Shown: piece by piece, positions 1-8,066 of the stretch
Layout: every line of letters begins with the position of its first letter
Position numbering within the stretch: position 1 is the stretch's first letter
Assembly (NCBI GenBank): GCA_903882745.1
Contig: CAIRYG010000011.1
Location: 310,001-374,000, forward strand
Origin: an uncultured Gemmatimonadota bacterium
Lineage (GTDB): Bacteria; Gemmatimonadota; Gemmatimonadetes; Gemmatimonadales; Gemmatimonadaceae
Direction of reading: 5' to 3'
Length of the DNA stretch: 64,000 bases
Translations under genes and position numbers: made by a program
Notes under the pieces: model-generated
Told to the model about the DNA's origin: nothing
Databases searched by the model: none
The model's input: the letters and a program-made list of their open reading frames with translations, nothing else

Positions 1-173
1 CGCGTCGTCTGGAATCTCAGCCATCGCAAGGGCTCGCGCGTGGAGGTTAGGGAGCGAGGGACGCGCCCGAGCCGAAGCATACCAGCTTTAGGCGGCTTCG
101 CGCGAGTGTATGCCAGAAAAGCCACGTTTGAGGTTGCGTCCGAGCGCTCCTCCGGCGACATTACGAAACCTTG
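1..173. other. Left-edge non-coding stretch upstream of tRNA-Ser
   Basis: No gene is clearly supported here. On the minus strand an ATG at 22-24 opens a frame that runs off the left edge (M-A-E-I-P-D-D-A), which could be the start of a divergent gene. Eight codons cannot establish this, and no Shine-Dalgarno motif lies in front of it. The rest is presumably promoter DNA for the tRNA, but I could not find a convincing -35/-10 pair. Confidence 0.3.
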
Positions 174-259
174 GGAGGGCTGCGCCGAATTGGTAAGGCA
201 GCGGTCTTGAAAACCGCCGCGGTGAAAGCCGCTTACAGGTTCGAGTCCTGTGCCCTCCG
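174..259 (+). tRNA. tRNA-Ser (anticodon TGA)
   Basis: The acceptor stem is a perfect 7 bp (174-180 with 252-258) followed by discriminator G259. The anticodon loop CTTGAAA gives anticodon TGA, which reads UCA. A long variable arm, typical of class II tRNAs such as tRNA-Ser, lies between the anticodon and T arms, and the T loop holds GTTCGAGTC. The 3' CCA is not encoded and must be added after transcription. Confidence 0.95.
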
Positions 260-323
260 CTCCGCCGCCAGGTCATCGACGGCGGCGCTACAGAGGCACG
301 ACAGAAGCATTAGCAGGTGTTGG

Positions 324-414
324 GGAGCGATGGCCGAGAGGCTGAAGGCACCGGTTTGCTAAACCGACATACGGGTTTACGCCTGTATCGAGGGTTCGAA
401 TCCCTCTCGCTCCG
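324..414 (+). tRNA. tRNA-Ser (anticodon GCT)
   Basis: The acceptor stem GGAGCGA (324-330) pairs perfectly with 407-413, with discriminator G414. The anticodon loop TTGCTAA gives GCT, reading AGC/AGU. The 91-nt length reflects the long class II variable arm. CCA is not encoded. Together with the tRNA-Ser(TGA) 65 bases upstream it forms a two-gene serine tRNA cluster in front of gltX. A GCC/GGC-rich hairpin without a T run separates the two. Confidence 0.95.
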
Positions 415-483
415 TGGCGCGGGTCCGCCGGATTTCGGTTGGACCCGCGTCGTGCATTGCGGCTGAAGGTAAACACCCGTTTC

Positions 484-516
484 CCGGTCACGGTGACCGG
501 AACGATTCTCCCGTTC
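484..516 (+). promoter_or_regulatory. Two adjacent dyads upstream of gltX-lexA
   Basis: Two inverted repeats sit side by side 20-52 bases before the gltX start. The first is CCGGTCAC-G-GTGACCGG (484-500), with eight perfect pairs around one base. The second is GAACG-N7-CGTTC (500-504 and 512-516). GAAC/GTTC half-sites are used by LexA in several phyla (for example GAAC-N4-GTTC in Bacillus), but the spacing here is not a standard one. Because lexA overlaps gltX, an autoregulatory operator in this position is plausible. This is inference. Confidence 0.35.
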
Positions 517-535
517 TCGCGGTCCTGCATCTGCC

Positions 536-2020
536 ATGAGTGCTCCACACAGCGTTGCCTCCGGTGCTCCTGTTCGCGTCCGATTTGCCCCGTCACCGAC
601 GGGCTACCTGCATGTCGGCGGCGCGCGGACCGCGCTCTTCAACTGGCTCTTTGCGCGCAAACTCGGCGGCAAGTTTCTGCTCCGCATTGAGGATACCGAC
701 AAAGCGCGAAGCACCGACGAAAGCACCGCCGCGATCTTTGAAGGACTCACCTGGCTCGGCCTCGAGTGGGACGAAGAGGTTGTGTATCAGGGCGGAAACC
801 TCGAACGCCATCGCCGCGACGCGCACGCGATGCTCGAGCGCGGACTTGCGTATCGCTGCTTCTGCACGCCGGCCGAGCTCGACGAACGTCGCAAAGCCGC
901 CGAGAGCGCCAAGACCGCATTCAAGTACGATCGCCGCTGTGATCGCCTGAGCAAGGAAGACGTGGAACGCCGCACGGCCGCTGGCGAGCCCTCGGTGGTG
1001 CGCTTTCGCGTTGCTGACGGTGCCACGTCGTGGCCCGATCTCGTGCACGAGACGATCAGCTTCCCGAATAAGGACATCGAGGATTTCGTCATTCTGCGCT
1101 CGGACGGCACGCCGATCTACAACATGGCGGTGGTGTCAGACGACATTGCGATGGGGATCACCCACGTGATGCGCGGCGACGATCATATCTCCAACACGCC
1201 CAAGCAGATTCTGCTATACGAAGCGCTCGGTGCGTCACTGCCAGTCTTCGCGCACTTCCCGATGATTCACGGGCTCGACGGCAAGAAGCTCTCGAAGCGC
1301 CACGGAGCGACGGCGGTCGGCGACTATCAGCATCTGGGCATTCTCCCCGAGGCGATGAACAACTTCCTCGCGCTCATGGGCTGGAGCCCCGGCGGGGATC
1401 TCGAGGTGATGACGCGCGACGACATGATCGCGCGCTTCGATACCGATCACCTGCTGCGGAAAGCGAGCGTCTTTGACACCAAGAAGCTCGAGTGGATGAA
1501 CGGCCAGCATCTGTCGCGGCTCACGGGCGATGCGCTCGTCGCGGCGATGTCGCCGTCGTTTATCGCGGCTGGTCTCTTTGCCGACGCCGCCGCCGTACAC
1601 GCGGTACAGGAATGGTTCGCCACCGTACTCGAAGACTGCAAAGAACGTGCGCGCACCACCGATCAGCTGGTGGAGCTCGCACGCCCCTTCTTCCCCGGCC
1701 AGCCGCTCGTTATCGACGCGGCCGCGGCGGCCAAGCACTGGGCCGACCCCGCCAAGTCCATCGAATGGCTGCAGGCGGTGCGTGCGCGCCTCGCCGCGAT
1801 CACCGATTGGACTGACGCCGGCATCGAAGCCGATCTCAAGGCGCTGGCCACGGAACTCGGCGTGGGTGCGTCCCCGCTCTTCCAGACAGCTCGCGTCGCG
1901 GTCACTGGCCGCGGTGTCGGTATCAGCATCACCAAGACGATCTTCCGCTTGGGACGCGACGTCTCGCTCGCCAACATCGACAGTGCGTTGACCCACCTCG
2001 CGGGGCATTCCGCCGCGTGA
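536..2020 (+). CDS. gltX: Glutamate--tRNA ligase
   Basis: This class I aminoacyl-tRNA synthetase charges tRNA-Glu with glutamate in the cytoplasm. At 494 aa it has the usual bacterial length. The N-terminal Rossmann catalytic domain carries the HIGH-type motif as H-V-G-G at residues 26-29, within a typical P-S-P-T-G-Y-L-H context. The KMSKS-type loop is K-L-S-K-R at 251-255. The C-terminal third is the helical anticodon-binding region. Whether it is discriminating or also makes Glu-tRNA(Gln) cannot be told here, although a tRNA-Gln gene exists further along. Its stop overlaps the lexA start (GTGA, 2017-2020), so the two are probably co-translated. Confidence 0.97.
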   Translation: MSAPHSVASGAPVRVRFAPSPTGYLHVGGARTALFNWLFARKLGGKFLLRIEDTDKARSTDESTAAIFEGLTWLGLEWDEEVVYQGGNLERHRRDAHAMLERGLAYRCFCTPAELDERRKAAESAKTAFKYDRRCDRLSKEDVERRTAAGEPSVVRFRVADGATSWPDLVHETISFPNKDIEDFVILRSDGTPIYNMAVVSDDIAMGITHVMRGDDHISNTPKQILLYEALGASLPVFAHFPMIHGLDGKKLSKRHGATAVGDYQHLGILPEAMNNFLALMGWSPGGDLEVMTRDDMIARFDTDHLLRKASVFDTKKLEWMNGQHLSRLTGDALVAAMSPSFIAAGLFADAAAVHAVQEWFATVLEDCKERARTTDQLVELARPFFPGQPLVIDAAAAAKHWADPAKSIEWLQAVRARLAAITDWTDAGIEADLKALATELGVGASPLFQTARVAVTGRGVGISITKTIFRLGRDVSLANIDSALTHLAGHSAA

Positions 2021-2664
2021 CCCGCACCGCGCTCACCCCAATCGAGGAGCAGGTCTACCACTTCCTCCTCGATTTCCTTGCCGAACGCACGTTTCAGCCG
2101 AGCGTGCGCGAAATCGCCGAACGGTTCAAGATTGCGAGTACCAAGTCGGTCGCGGATCTACTCGCGTCGCTGGAGCGGAAGGGATACATCGAGCGCGAGG
2201 CCGGGCGGTCGCGGGGCGTCACATTACTGGGGTTTGCTGGGGGTGCAGGCACGGTGCCTGTTCCCGTGATGCGCGCCGATGGAGAACAGCGCGCAATGAT
2301 CGATGACGGATTCCTCACCATCGACCGCACGCTCGTGAGCGCGAGCGACGCCTTCATCACCCGTGCCTTTCCCGAGGGATGCGCCGAGGCCGGCGTGCTC
2401 GAGGGCGACTTACTGATCGTGAATCCGTCGGAGCGCTCCCGTGACGGGGACGCACTGGTAGTGCGCGTGGGCGGAGCGATTCTCGTGCGCGGGATGCAGC
2501 GCTTGGGAAGCAATATTCGACTGATGCCCTCGGGCGATCGCGAGGCGATCGAACTCGGCCCGCACGACGACTACGCGGTGCTCGGCGTACTCGGCGGGGT
2601 CATCCGGAGCAACACGCGCAGCGAGTTCAGCAGCGAGTTCAGCAGCGAGTTCAGCAGCGAGTAG
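2017..2664 (+). CDS. lexA: LexA-family repressor lacking the self-cleavage residues
   Basis: The 215-aa protein has the LexA layout: an N-terminal winged HTH (about 1-70) and a C-terminal S24-like domain (about 78-195). The alignment anchors are clear, with G-V-L-E-G-D-L-L (126-133) matching the LexA G-I-M-D-G-D-L-L block. The catalytic Ser position is Gly121, the catalytic Lys position is Arg158, and the Ala-Gly cleavage pair is Asp88-Gly89. Self-cleavage as in E. coli LexA is therefore not expected, so it may be a constitutive or differently controlled repressor. The last 14 residues are an E-F-S-S tandem tail. It overlaps gltX by 4 bases. The family is certain; SOS function is doubtful. 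Confidence 0.9.
   Translation: MTRTALTPIEEQVYHFLLDFLAERTFQPSVREIAERFKIASTKSVADLLASLERKGYIEREAGRSRGVTLLGFAGGAGTVPVPVMRADGEQRAMIDDGFLTIDRTLVSASDAFITRAFPEGCAEAGVLEGDLLIVNPSERSRDGDALVVRVGGAILVRGMQRLGSNIRLMPSGDREAIELGPHDDYAVLGVLGGVIRSNTRSEFSSEFSSEFSSE
2620..2661 (+). repeat. 12-bp tandem repeat encoding the LexA tail
   Basis: Three perfect copies of AGCGAGTTCAGC (2620-2631, 2632-2643, 2644-2655) plus a half copy run up to the TAG stop. They encode the repeated S-E-F-S tail. In-frame 12-bp units allow slippage to change tail length without breaking the gene. Confidence 0.95.
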
Positions 2665-2697
2665 TACAGCGACCGCGCGCGTCCCACCTGCGCGAAC

Positions 2698-3588
2698 TCA
2701 GGGTGTGCCGGGCACCTTGGTGTCGCCCGCGTCCTTCTTGGCCGCCGCACGTTCCTTGTCTTTGCGCTCTCGCAGTGCTTTGACCGCCGCGCGAAAGTCG
2801 TCGTCGCGCGCGCCACGCGCCGCTTGGTCGAGAATCTCGCTGCGGATCTGCGTGAGCATCTTCGCCCGTTCGGTCTGACCGGGGTTCGCCGTCTGATTCA
2901 GCGGGAGCAAGGCGAGTGCAGCGGTCGGGAGTTGAAACTTCCCGAGACGAATGTACTTGCCGTCGATCCCGTACTTCTTGCCATCGCGCTCGAAGGTCCA
3001 GTCGCCGGGTTCGCGCTCTTTCGGAATCTGCGCGAGCGAATCGTTGAGCGCGCCGAGGCGTGTGGCAAGTGTGCTGTCGAGCTTTCGGGTCCCCGTGAGC
3101 GGCATCTGCACCACGGTCGCGCCCGGTGCCCACACGCGTGGATCGGTGAACTGCGGCCGGATGCCACGCGCCGGACCACCGGTGCCAACAATCGGACCGC
3201 TGCCCTGCTCTTCGTCGCCTGGCCGGAAGGGGCGCGGAAGATCGGGGAGCCCCTTCGGCACGATGGTCGGCGCCACCAGCGGCGGAAGCGACGGCGTTGG
3301 GTTGTTCGTCCGGACGATCGGCCGACCATTGCCCCCGGAGCGGGCGGGCTCGGTTTCCTTGGGATCGCCCTTGGGCATGGCGATGAACCCAATGCGCTCG
3401 ACGACCGGCGGGGTGTTCCCCTCGCTCATCAAGCGCGCCCAGTCGACTGGGAACACCAAAATCCGGACGAGCAAGGTGATGACCACGACGTGCGCCACCA
3501 ACGACACCAACACGGCACCGGGGCCGCGTCGCGACGGATCGCGATGCGTCCCCGGCGTGCTGATGAGCTGCCGGCGCGGCGTGGTCAT
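2698..3588 (-). CDS. Membrane-anchored periplasmic protein, TonB-like layout, function unknown
   Basis: I do not recognise a defined family. The 296-aa protein has a basic N terminus, one hydrophobic segment (about residues 25-46), then a proline- and glycine-rich stretch (about 60-150). This is followed by a compact region (about 155-265) and a Lys/Ala/Asp-rich charged tail. The layout resembles TonB energy transducers, with one N-terminal anchor and a long Pro-rich periplasmic arm, but I see no diagnostic TonB C-terminal motif. It is the last gene of the minus-strand run, 16 bases downstream of the FAH-family gene, and its stop faces lexA across about 33 bases. Confidence 0.75.
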   Translation of the reverse strand: MTTPRRQLISTPGTHRDPSRRGPGAVLVSLVAHVVVITLLVRILVFPVDWARLMSEGNTPPVVERIGFIAMPKGDPKETEPARSGGNGRPIVRTNNPTPSLPPLVAPTIVPKGLPDLPRPFRPGDEEQGSGPIVGTGGPARGIRPQFTDPRVWAPGATVVQMPLTGTRKLDSTLATRLGALNDSLAQIPKEREPGDWTFERDGKKYGIDGKYIRLGKFQLPTAALALLPLNQTANPGQTERAKMLTQIRSEILDQAARGARDDDFRAAVKALRERKDKERAAAKKDAGDTKVPGTP

Positions 3589-3604
3589 CGGGTGTTCAAC
3601 GGCA

Positions 3605-4216
3605 TTAGAGCGCGGTCACCGTGCTGCGCACGATTGAGTGGCCGAGGATCTCGACCTCGACCATGTCGCCCTGAAAGATCTGCGCGACGCCGGCGGGGGT
3701 GCCCGTCAGCACGAGATCGCCGGGCTCGAGCGTGATGTAGCGGGTGATGTATTCCAACAGCACCGGAATCGAGAACGCCATGTCAGCACTGTGGCCCCGC
3801 TGCTTCTCCACACCATTGTGGCGCGTCACGACGGTCAGGTTCGCCAAGTCGAACGGCTTGTTGGACTCTTCACCGAGTGGAAGGAAGGTGTCGCATCCCT
3901 TGGCGCGTGCCCACTGGCCGTCTTCTTTCTGCCATTCGCGAGCAGACACGTCGTTGGCCGCCACTACACCACGAACGCCGGCCGCACATTCCGCGGCGGT
4001 TGCTTTGCGCAGGCGCGACCCGATCACCACGCCGATTTCGCCCTCGAAATCGATACGGCCCGCGTCGGCGGGGAGCTCAATCGCTTCGCCCGAGGCGATG
4101 ACGGTGGTCGGCGGCTTGAGAAAGAGCAGCGGCTCCTTCGGCACGTCGTTCCCCATCTCTTTGGCGTGCTCGAGGTAGTTCCGGCCAACACAGACAATCT
4201 TCCCTGGCGTTTTCAT
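3605..4216 (-). CDS. Fumarylacetoacetate hydrolase (FAH) family protein
   Basis: The 203-aa protein is a single-domain FAH-fold enzyme, the short form typical of acylpyruvases, oxaloacetate decarboxylases and 2-oxo-acid hydratases/isomerases. The divalent metal site is visible as Glu58 and Glu60 (D-F-E-G-E) and Asp89 (A-N-D-V-S-A-R), with the family start C-V-G-R-N-Y near residue 9. The exact substrate cannot be read from the sequence. It begins 8 bases after the stop of the DinG-like helicase gene and probably shares its transcript, without an obvious functional link. Confidence 0.88.
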   Translation of the reverse strand: MKTPGKIVCVGRNYLEHAKEMGNDVPKEPLLFLKPPTTVIASGEAIELPADAGRIDFEGEIGVVIGSRLRKATAAECAAGVRGVVAANDVSAREWQKEDGQWARAKGCDTFLPLGEESNKPFDLANLTVVTRHNGVEKQRGHSADMAFSIPVLLEYITRYITLEPGDLVLTGTPAGVAQIFQGDMVEVEILGHSIVRSTVTAL

Positions 4217-4224
4217 GTCTTAAT

Positions 4225-6789
4225 TTACCCTGAAGTGTTTGAAAGGGTCGTCCCGTAAAATACGCGCAACTGCTCGAGAAGTGCCGGCCAGGCCCCCTCA
4301 ATGCGCCGAGCCGGTGGCAACCCGGCCAGCAGCGCCCTGCCATACGACTTCCGCACGACCCTGGGGTCACAGATGACAACGACGCCTTGGTCCGTCGCGG
4401 TGCGAATGAGTCGGCCGAACCCCTGCTTGAGCCGCAGTGCGGCGTGGGGCACCATATACTCGCCAAACGAGTCGCCCCCGGCACCGTCGATCGCTTCACA
4501 TTGGGCGGCGGTCACCGGCTCCGACGGCACCCGAAAGGGAATCTTTCCGAGGACGAGTCCGCGGAGCGCGCGCCCCGGCACATCGACCCCTTCCCAGAAC
4601 GAGGCGGTGCCGATCAAGACGGCATCGCCGTGCTCACGGAATCGCCGCAACAGTGCGTCACGCGTGTCCTCGCCGTGCACCAGTAACGGATGTTGCGACT
4701 CCATCCCCAAGGCGCGCATCGCCTGCGCGGCCTCGCGCACGTCGCGATGGCTGGTGAAGAGCAGAAATACCCCGCCGCCCGAGACGCCCACGAGATCAGC
4801 CGCCGCTTGCACCGTACGGCGGAAATGTACGCGCGCATCTTCGTTCGGCGCTGGAAAATCCGTGGGAATCGCAAGAATCGCCTGCGTCGCGTAGTCAAAG
4901 GGCGACGGCAGCGACGCGGTCACGGGCTCCACATCCTCTTGGTCGAGCCCCAACCGGCGACTCACAAAATCAAAGGCCTCCCCCACGGCGAGCGTTGCGC
5001 TGGTCACGACGCAGGTCTCGAGTCGGCGAAACAGATCCTCGCGCAACAACGGCGCCATGTCGAGCGGAACGCTGGCGAGCGCCACATTGCGATCGAGGCG
5101 ATCCCCTTCCTCGGCCGTATTGTCACTCTGCCGTCGACGCGAATCGGTGCGCGCCTCGATCCAGCGCACCAGCTTGTCCGCGTCCTTGCCAGGCCGAAGC
5201 GCCATCCGCATACCGTCGGCCGCGTTGCCAAGCCGGCGCGTCACACCGCGGATCTCATTGAGCAGGGGCGCGAGCTCCTCAGCGCGGCGTTCGTCGGTCT
5301 CCAAACGCTCACGGACCATCACGAGTCCTTCGGAGAGCAGTTCAATCTCGCGCAGCACGTCATCAAGCGACGCGCTCAGCCCGGCGCGCCAGACGGGTTC
5401 TTCGTCGAAGGCCGGCGTCAGGCGCACCTGCTGCTCGCTCCGCGCATGCATCAATTCGTCGAGAATGTCGAACAGACGCATCCCCAACTCGCGCGCGGTC
5501 GCCGCCGACGGCACAAGGCGCGCCCGCACGAGATCCAAGCTGGCCACGCTCAACAGGTCATCGGCTGCGACAAGCTTTCGTTCGAGCGAATGCAGCAGCC
5601 CCTTTCCGTTGCGATCGAGTCGCGCGAACAGTCGCTGCACGCCTCGGCGCGTGACCGTCTGCCCTAAGTGCGAACTCGCCGCGTCCTCCAGATGATGCCC
5701 TTCGTCGATGACGAGCCGCGTGTACGCGGGGAGCACTGCAGACTCCCCCCAGTTCCCCGAGGCACGGCGCACCGCGACATCCGCCATGAGCAGGTGATGG
5801 TTCACCACCACAATGTCCGCCTGCGCCGCGAGTTTCCGCGCCGAGAAGACAAAACATTTTTCGAAGTACGGACAGCGGAGACGCGTGCACAGATCGGGCT
5901 CCGCGGCGACTTCGTCCCACACGTCCGTTCGCGGCGCCACCAGGAGGTCCGCGGTCGACCCATCGCGTGTTTTGTCCGCCCACGACGCGAGCGCATCGAG
6001 CTCGGCCGCCGCCCCGGTATCGAACAACGACGCGCCGGCCGCACGCGCCTGCTCGAGACGCTGCAGGCACAAATAGTTCCGCCACCCCTTGAGGAGCGCA
6101 AAGCGCACGGGCTGATCGCTCAGCGCTTCGGCGAGGAAAGGCAAATCCTTCCCCACTAACTGCTCTTGCAGCGTGATGGTCGCGGTGGAGACAATCGTCC
6201 GCTCCCCGTTCGCGGCCGCCCAGCGCAATGCGGGCACGAGATAGCCGAGTGATTTTCCGACGCCCGTGCCGGCTTCAATCAGCCCAATCCCGCCGCGCGA
6301 ATACAACTTGCTCACTCGGCGTGCCATCTCGCGCTGACTCGGGCGATCTTCGTAGCGCCCGAGTGCTGCTGCGATTGGGCCGTCGGGACCGAGCAAATCG
6401 GCGACGTCATTCGGGTTGATCTCAATGATCGGCTGCTCACGCGGGACCTCGACCACCACATACAGATCGCTGGCCGCGTTATCGATAATCCCGAAGCCGA
6501 TGCCGTCGCCGTGCACGCGAACGGCGATTTCGAGGTCCGGCCCAGACGGCTGCAGCACCCCGGAGGGATGATTGTGCACCAGCATCTCCCCGCGCTGCGC
6601 GAACCCCGGGAGTGCGAGGACACTCGAGATATCGCCACGCGCTACAGGGCGCGCCGCGGTGATGATACCCTCGTCGTTGACCGTACAGGAAAAGCAGACC
6701 TCGTTCCCACCCGCGAGCGAAATCGCGGCGCGCATCGCGCGCGCCGGTCCCTGTGCAATTCGTGAGGCTGGCGTTACGCGATCGCTCAC
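4225..6789 (-). CDS. DinG/XPD-family Fe-S helicase with N-terminal RadC-like JAMM domain
   Basis: The 854-aa protein is a fusion. Residues about 15-120 look like a JAB/JAMM (RadC-type) domain. It has Glu30 and the signature H72-N-H74-P-S-G then S82 and D85, matching the metal-binding H-x-H-x(10)-D of RadC. Residues about 145-854 are a superfamily 2 DinG/XPD helicase. This part has Walker A A-G-T-G-V-G-K-S (173-180), four cysteines for an Fe-S cluster (241, 301, 306, 312), the D-E-G-H box (362-365), and late motifs W-E-G-V-D-V-P-G and G-R-L-I-R. DinG enzymes unwind 5'-3' and act on R-loops and forks. I chose the GTG at 6789 because it overlaps the upstream stop (GTGA). A longer frame would run into that gene. 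Confidence 0.92.
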   Translation of the reverse strand: MSDRVTPASRIAQGPARAMRAAISLAGGNEVCFSCTVNDEGIITAARPVARGDISSVLALPGFAQRGEMLVHNHPSGVLQPSGPDLEIAVRVHGDGIGFGIIDNAASDLYVVVEVPREQPIIEINPNDVADLLGPDGPIAAALGRYEDRPSQREMARRVSKLYSRGGIGLIEAGTGVGKSLGYLVPALRWAAANGERTIVSTATITLQEQLVGKDLPFLAEALSDQPVRFALLKGWRNYLCLQRLEQARAAGASLFDTGAAAELDALASWADKTRDGSTADLLVAPRTDVWDEVAAEPDLCTRLRCPYFEKCFVFSARKLAAQADIVVVNHHLLMADVAVRRASGNWGESAVLPAYTRLVIDEGHHLEDAASSHLGQTVTRRGVQRLFARLDRNGKGLLHSLERKLVAADDLLSVASLDLVRARLVPSAATARELGMRLFDILDELMHARSEQQVRLTPAFDEEPVWRAGLSASLDDVLREIELLSEGLVMVRERLETDERRAEELAPLLNEIRGVTRRLGNAADGMRMALRPGKDADKLVRWIEARTDSRRRQSDNTAEEGDRLDRNVALASVPLDMAPLLREDLFRRLETCVVTSATLAVGEAFDFVSRRLGLDQEDVEPVTASLPSPFDYATQAILAIPTDFPAPNEDARVHFRRTVQAAADLVGVSGGGVFLLFTSHRDVREAAQAMRALGMESQHPLLVHGEDTRDALLRRFREHGDAVLIGTASFWEGVDVPGRALRGLVLGKIPFRVPSEPVTAAQCEAIDGAGGDSFGEYMVPHAALRLKQGFGRLIRTATDQGVVVICDPRVVRKSYGRALLAGLPPARRIEGAWPALLEQLRVFYGTTLSNTSG

Positions 6790-8066
6790 GTCTTGAGCGG
6801 CTTCTTTTTGGCGGCTGGGAACAGCACGTTGTTGAGAATCAAACGATAGCCTGGCGAGTTGGGATGCAGCGCAAGGTCGGTCGGCGCCGCCCCGATGTTG
6901 TGTTGCGGATCTTCGGGGTCGTGACCGCCCAGGTAGGTCCACGAGCCCTTGCCATAGTCCCCGTGGATGTACTTGACCCACGGCGCTCCATCTTCTGTCG
7001 CGAGGATTGTGACCCCTGGCTTGAGCACCGCTTTGGCAAACGAGGTCGTGACCCCGTAATAGTCGGGAATGACCTTGCGATGGTCTTGCAAGAGCATCGT
7101 GGCGACGGGATCGAACTTCGCCGAGAAGTTGAACAGGGTGAACTGCCCCAGCGGCTGACGCCGCGCCGGCACATTGACTTGGTGACCGTCAATGTCGCTC
7201 ATGGCATTCACGCCGGGCGACATCTCGAGGTGCACATTCTGAAACGCGAAGGTGTGGATCCAATCCATCTTGGAATCCGCATCGGCGTCCATCGGCGTTC
7301 CATCTGAGTAGGGGCCGGCGATATCGACGTTTTGCGCACCCATGGCGAGTTCAATGGTTTCGGTCGCGCCGCACATCGCGAAGAGGAACCCGCCCTTCTC
7401 AACGAAATCGCGCAGCTTGCCGGCGACGGCCTTCTTCACCGCGGGAACATTCGCGAGCCCGTTGCGCTGGGCGGTGGCCATGTCGCGGTCACGCTGTTCA
7501 ATGAACCAGGGCGTATCGCGGAATCCGAGGTACAGCTTGTTCATCTGCCCCGTGAAGTCTTCGTGGTGCAGATGGATCCAGTCGAACTTGGTGAGGTCGC
7601 TCTTGAGCACCTCGTCGTCCCAAATCTGGGTGAACTCAATGCCGGCGTACTTGAGGGCGAGCGTGACCGCGTCATCCCAGGGTGGGGACTTCGGCGGTGA
7701 GTAGATCGCAATGCGCGGCGCTTTCTCGAGCGCCACGGCGTCCATGTTGCCGGCCGCGATTTCCTTGCGGATTCCGGCAAGCGTCGCGTCTGACATCGAC
7801 TCCACGGTAATCCCGTCGAGGGCTGCCTTGCGGCGGAGCGCCGGATCCTCAGGCAGCAGGAAGGCTCCACCACGATAGTTCAGGAACCACTCGGTTTTTG
7901 TTCCCGTCTTGAGCGCGGTAAACGCGAGTCCGTAGGCTTTCAGGTGGTTGGCCTGAATGTCATCCATGGGAACGAGCATATGCTGCGCGCCAACGGTTGC
8001 CGCGGCGCCGCTGAGAAGCGCGACGGCGACCACCATGCATTGAACAAGTGAACGACGAACGGTCAT
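6786..8066 (-). CDS. Secreted GATase1-like protein (asparagine synthetase B-type annotation), function unknown
   Basis: The 426-aa protein has a signal peptide (about 1-27, ending A-T-V-G-A-Q). The rest looks like a class I glutamine-amidotransferase/ThuA-like fold: an I-A-I-Y-S start near residue 120, then W-I-H-L-H-H-E-D and G-G-F-L-F-A-M-C-G-A-T-E at a nucleophile-elbow-like site. From memory, relatives are often called asparagine synthetase B, but the synthetase domain is absent and a periplasmic location argues against that role. It overlaps the TPR gene upstream (ATGA) and the helicase gene downstream (GTGA). Confidence 0.75.
   Translation of the reverse strand: MTVRRSLVQCMVVAVALLSGAAATVGAQHMLVPMDDIQANHLKAYGLAFTALKTGTKTEWFLNYRGGAFLLPEDPALRRKAALDGITVESMSDATLAGIRKEIAAGNMDAVALEKAPRIAIYSPPKSPPWDDAVTLALKYAGIEFTQIWDDEVLKSDLTKFDWIHLHHEDFTGQMNKLYLGFRDTPWFIEQRDRDMATAQRNGLANVPAVKKAVAGKLRDFVEKGGFLFAMCGATETIELAMGAQNVDIAGPYSDGTPMDADADSKMDWIHTFAFQNVHLEMSPGVNAMSDIDGHQVNVPARRQPLGQFTLFNFSAKFDPVATMLLQDHRKVIPDYYGVTTSFAKAVLKPGVTILATEDGAPWVKYIHGDYGKGSWTYLGGHDPEDPQHNIGAAPTDLALHPNSPGYRLILNNVLFPAAKKKPLKT

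Noticed and set aside
1-24. Start of a divergent minus-strand gene at the left edge
   Set aside because: Only eight codons are visible and no ribosome-binding site precedes them, so it cannot be called as a gene.
6790-6981. N-terminal extension of the JAMM-DinG protein
   Set aside because: It would lie inside the 3' end of the upstream gene in another frame, is Arg/Gln-rich low-quality sequence, and the GTG at 6789 forms a typical GTGA overlap.
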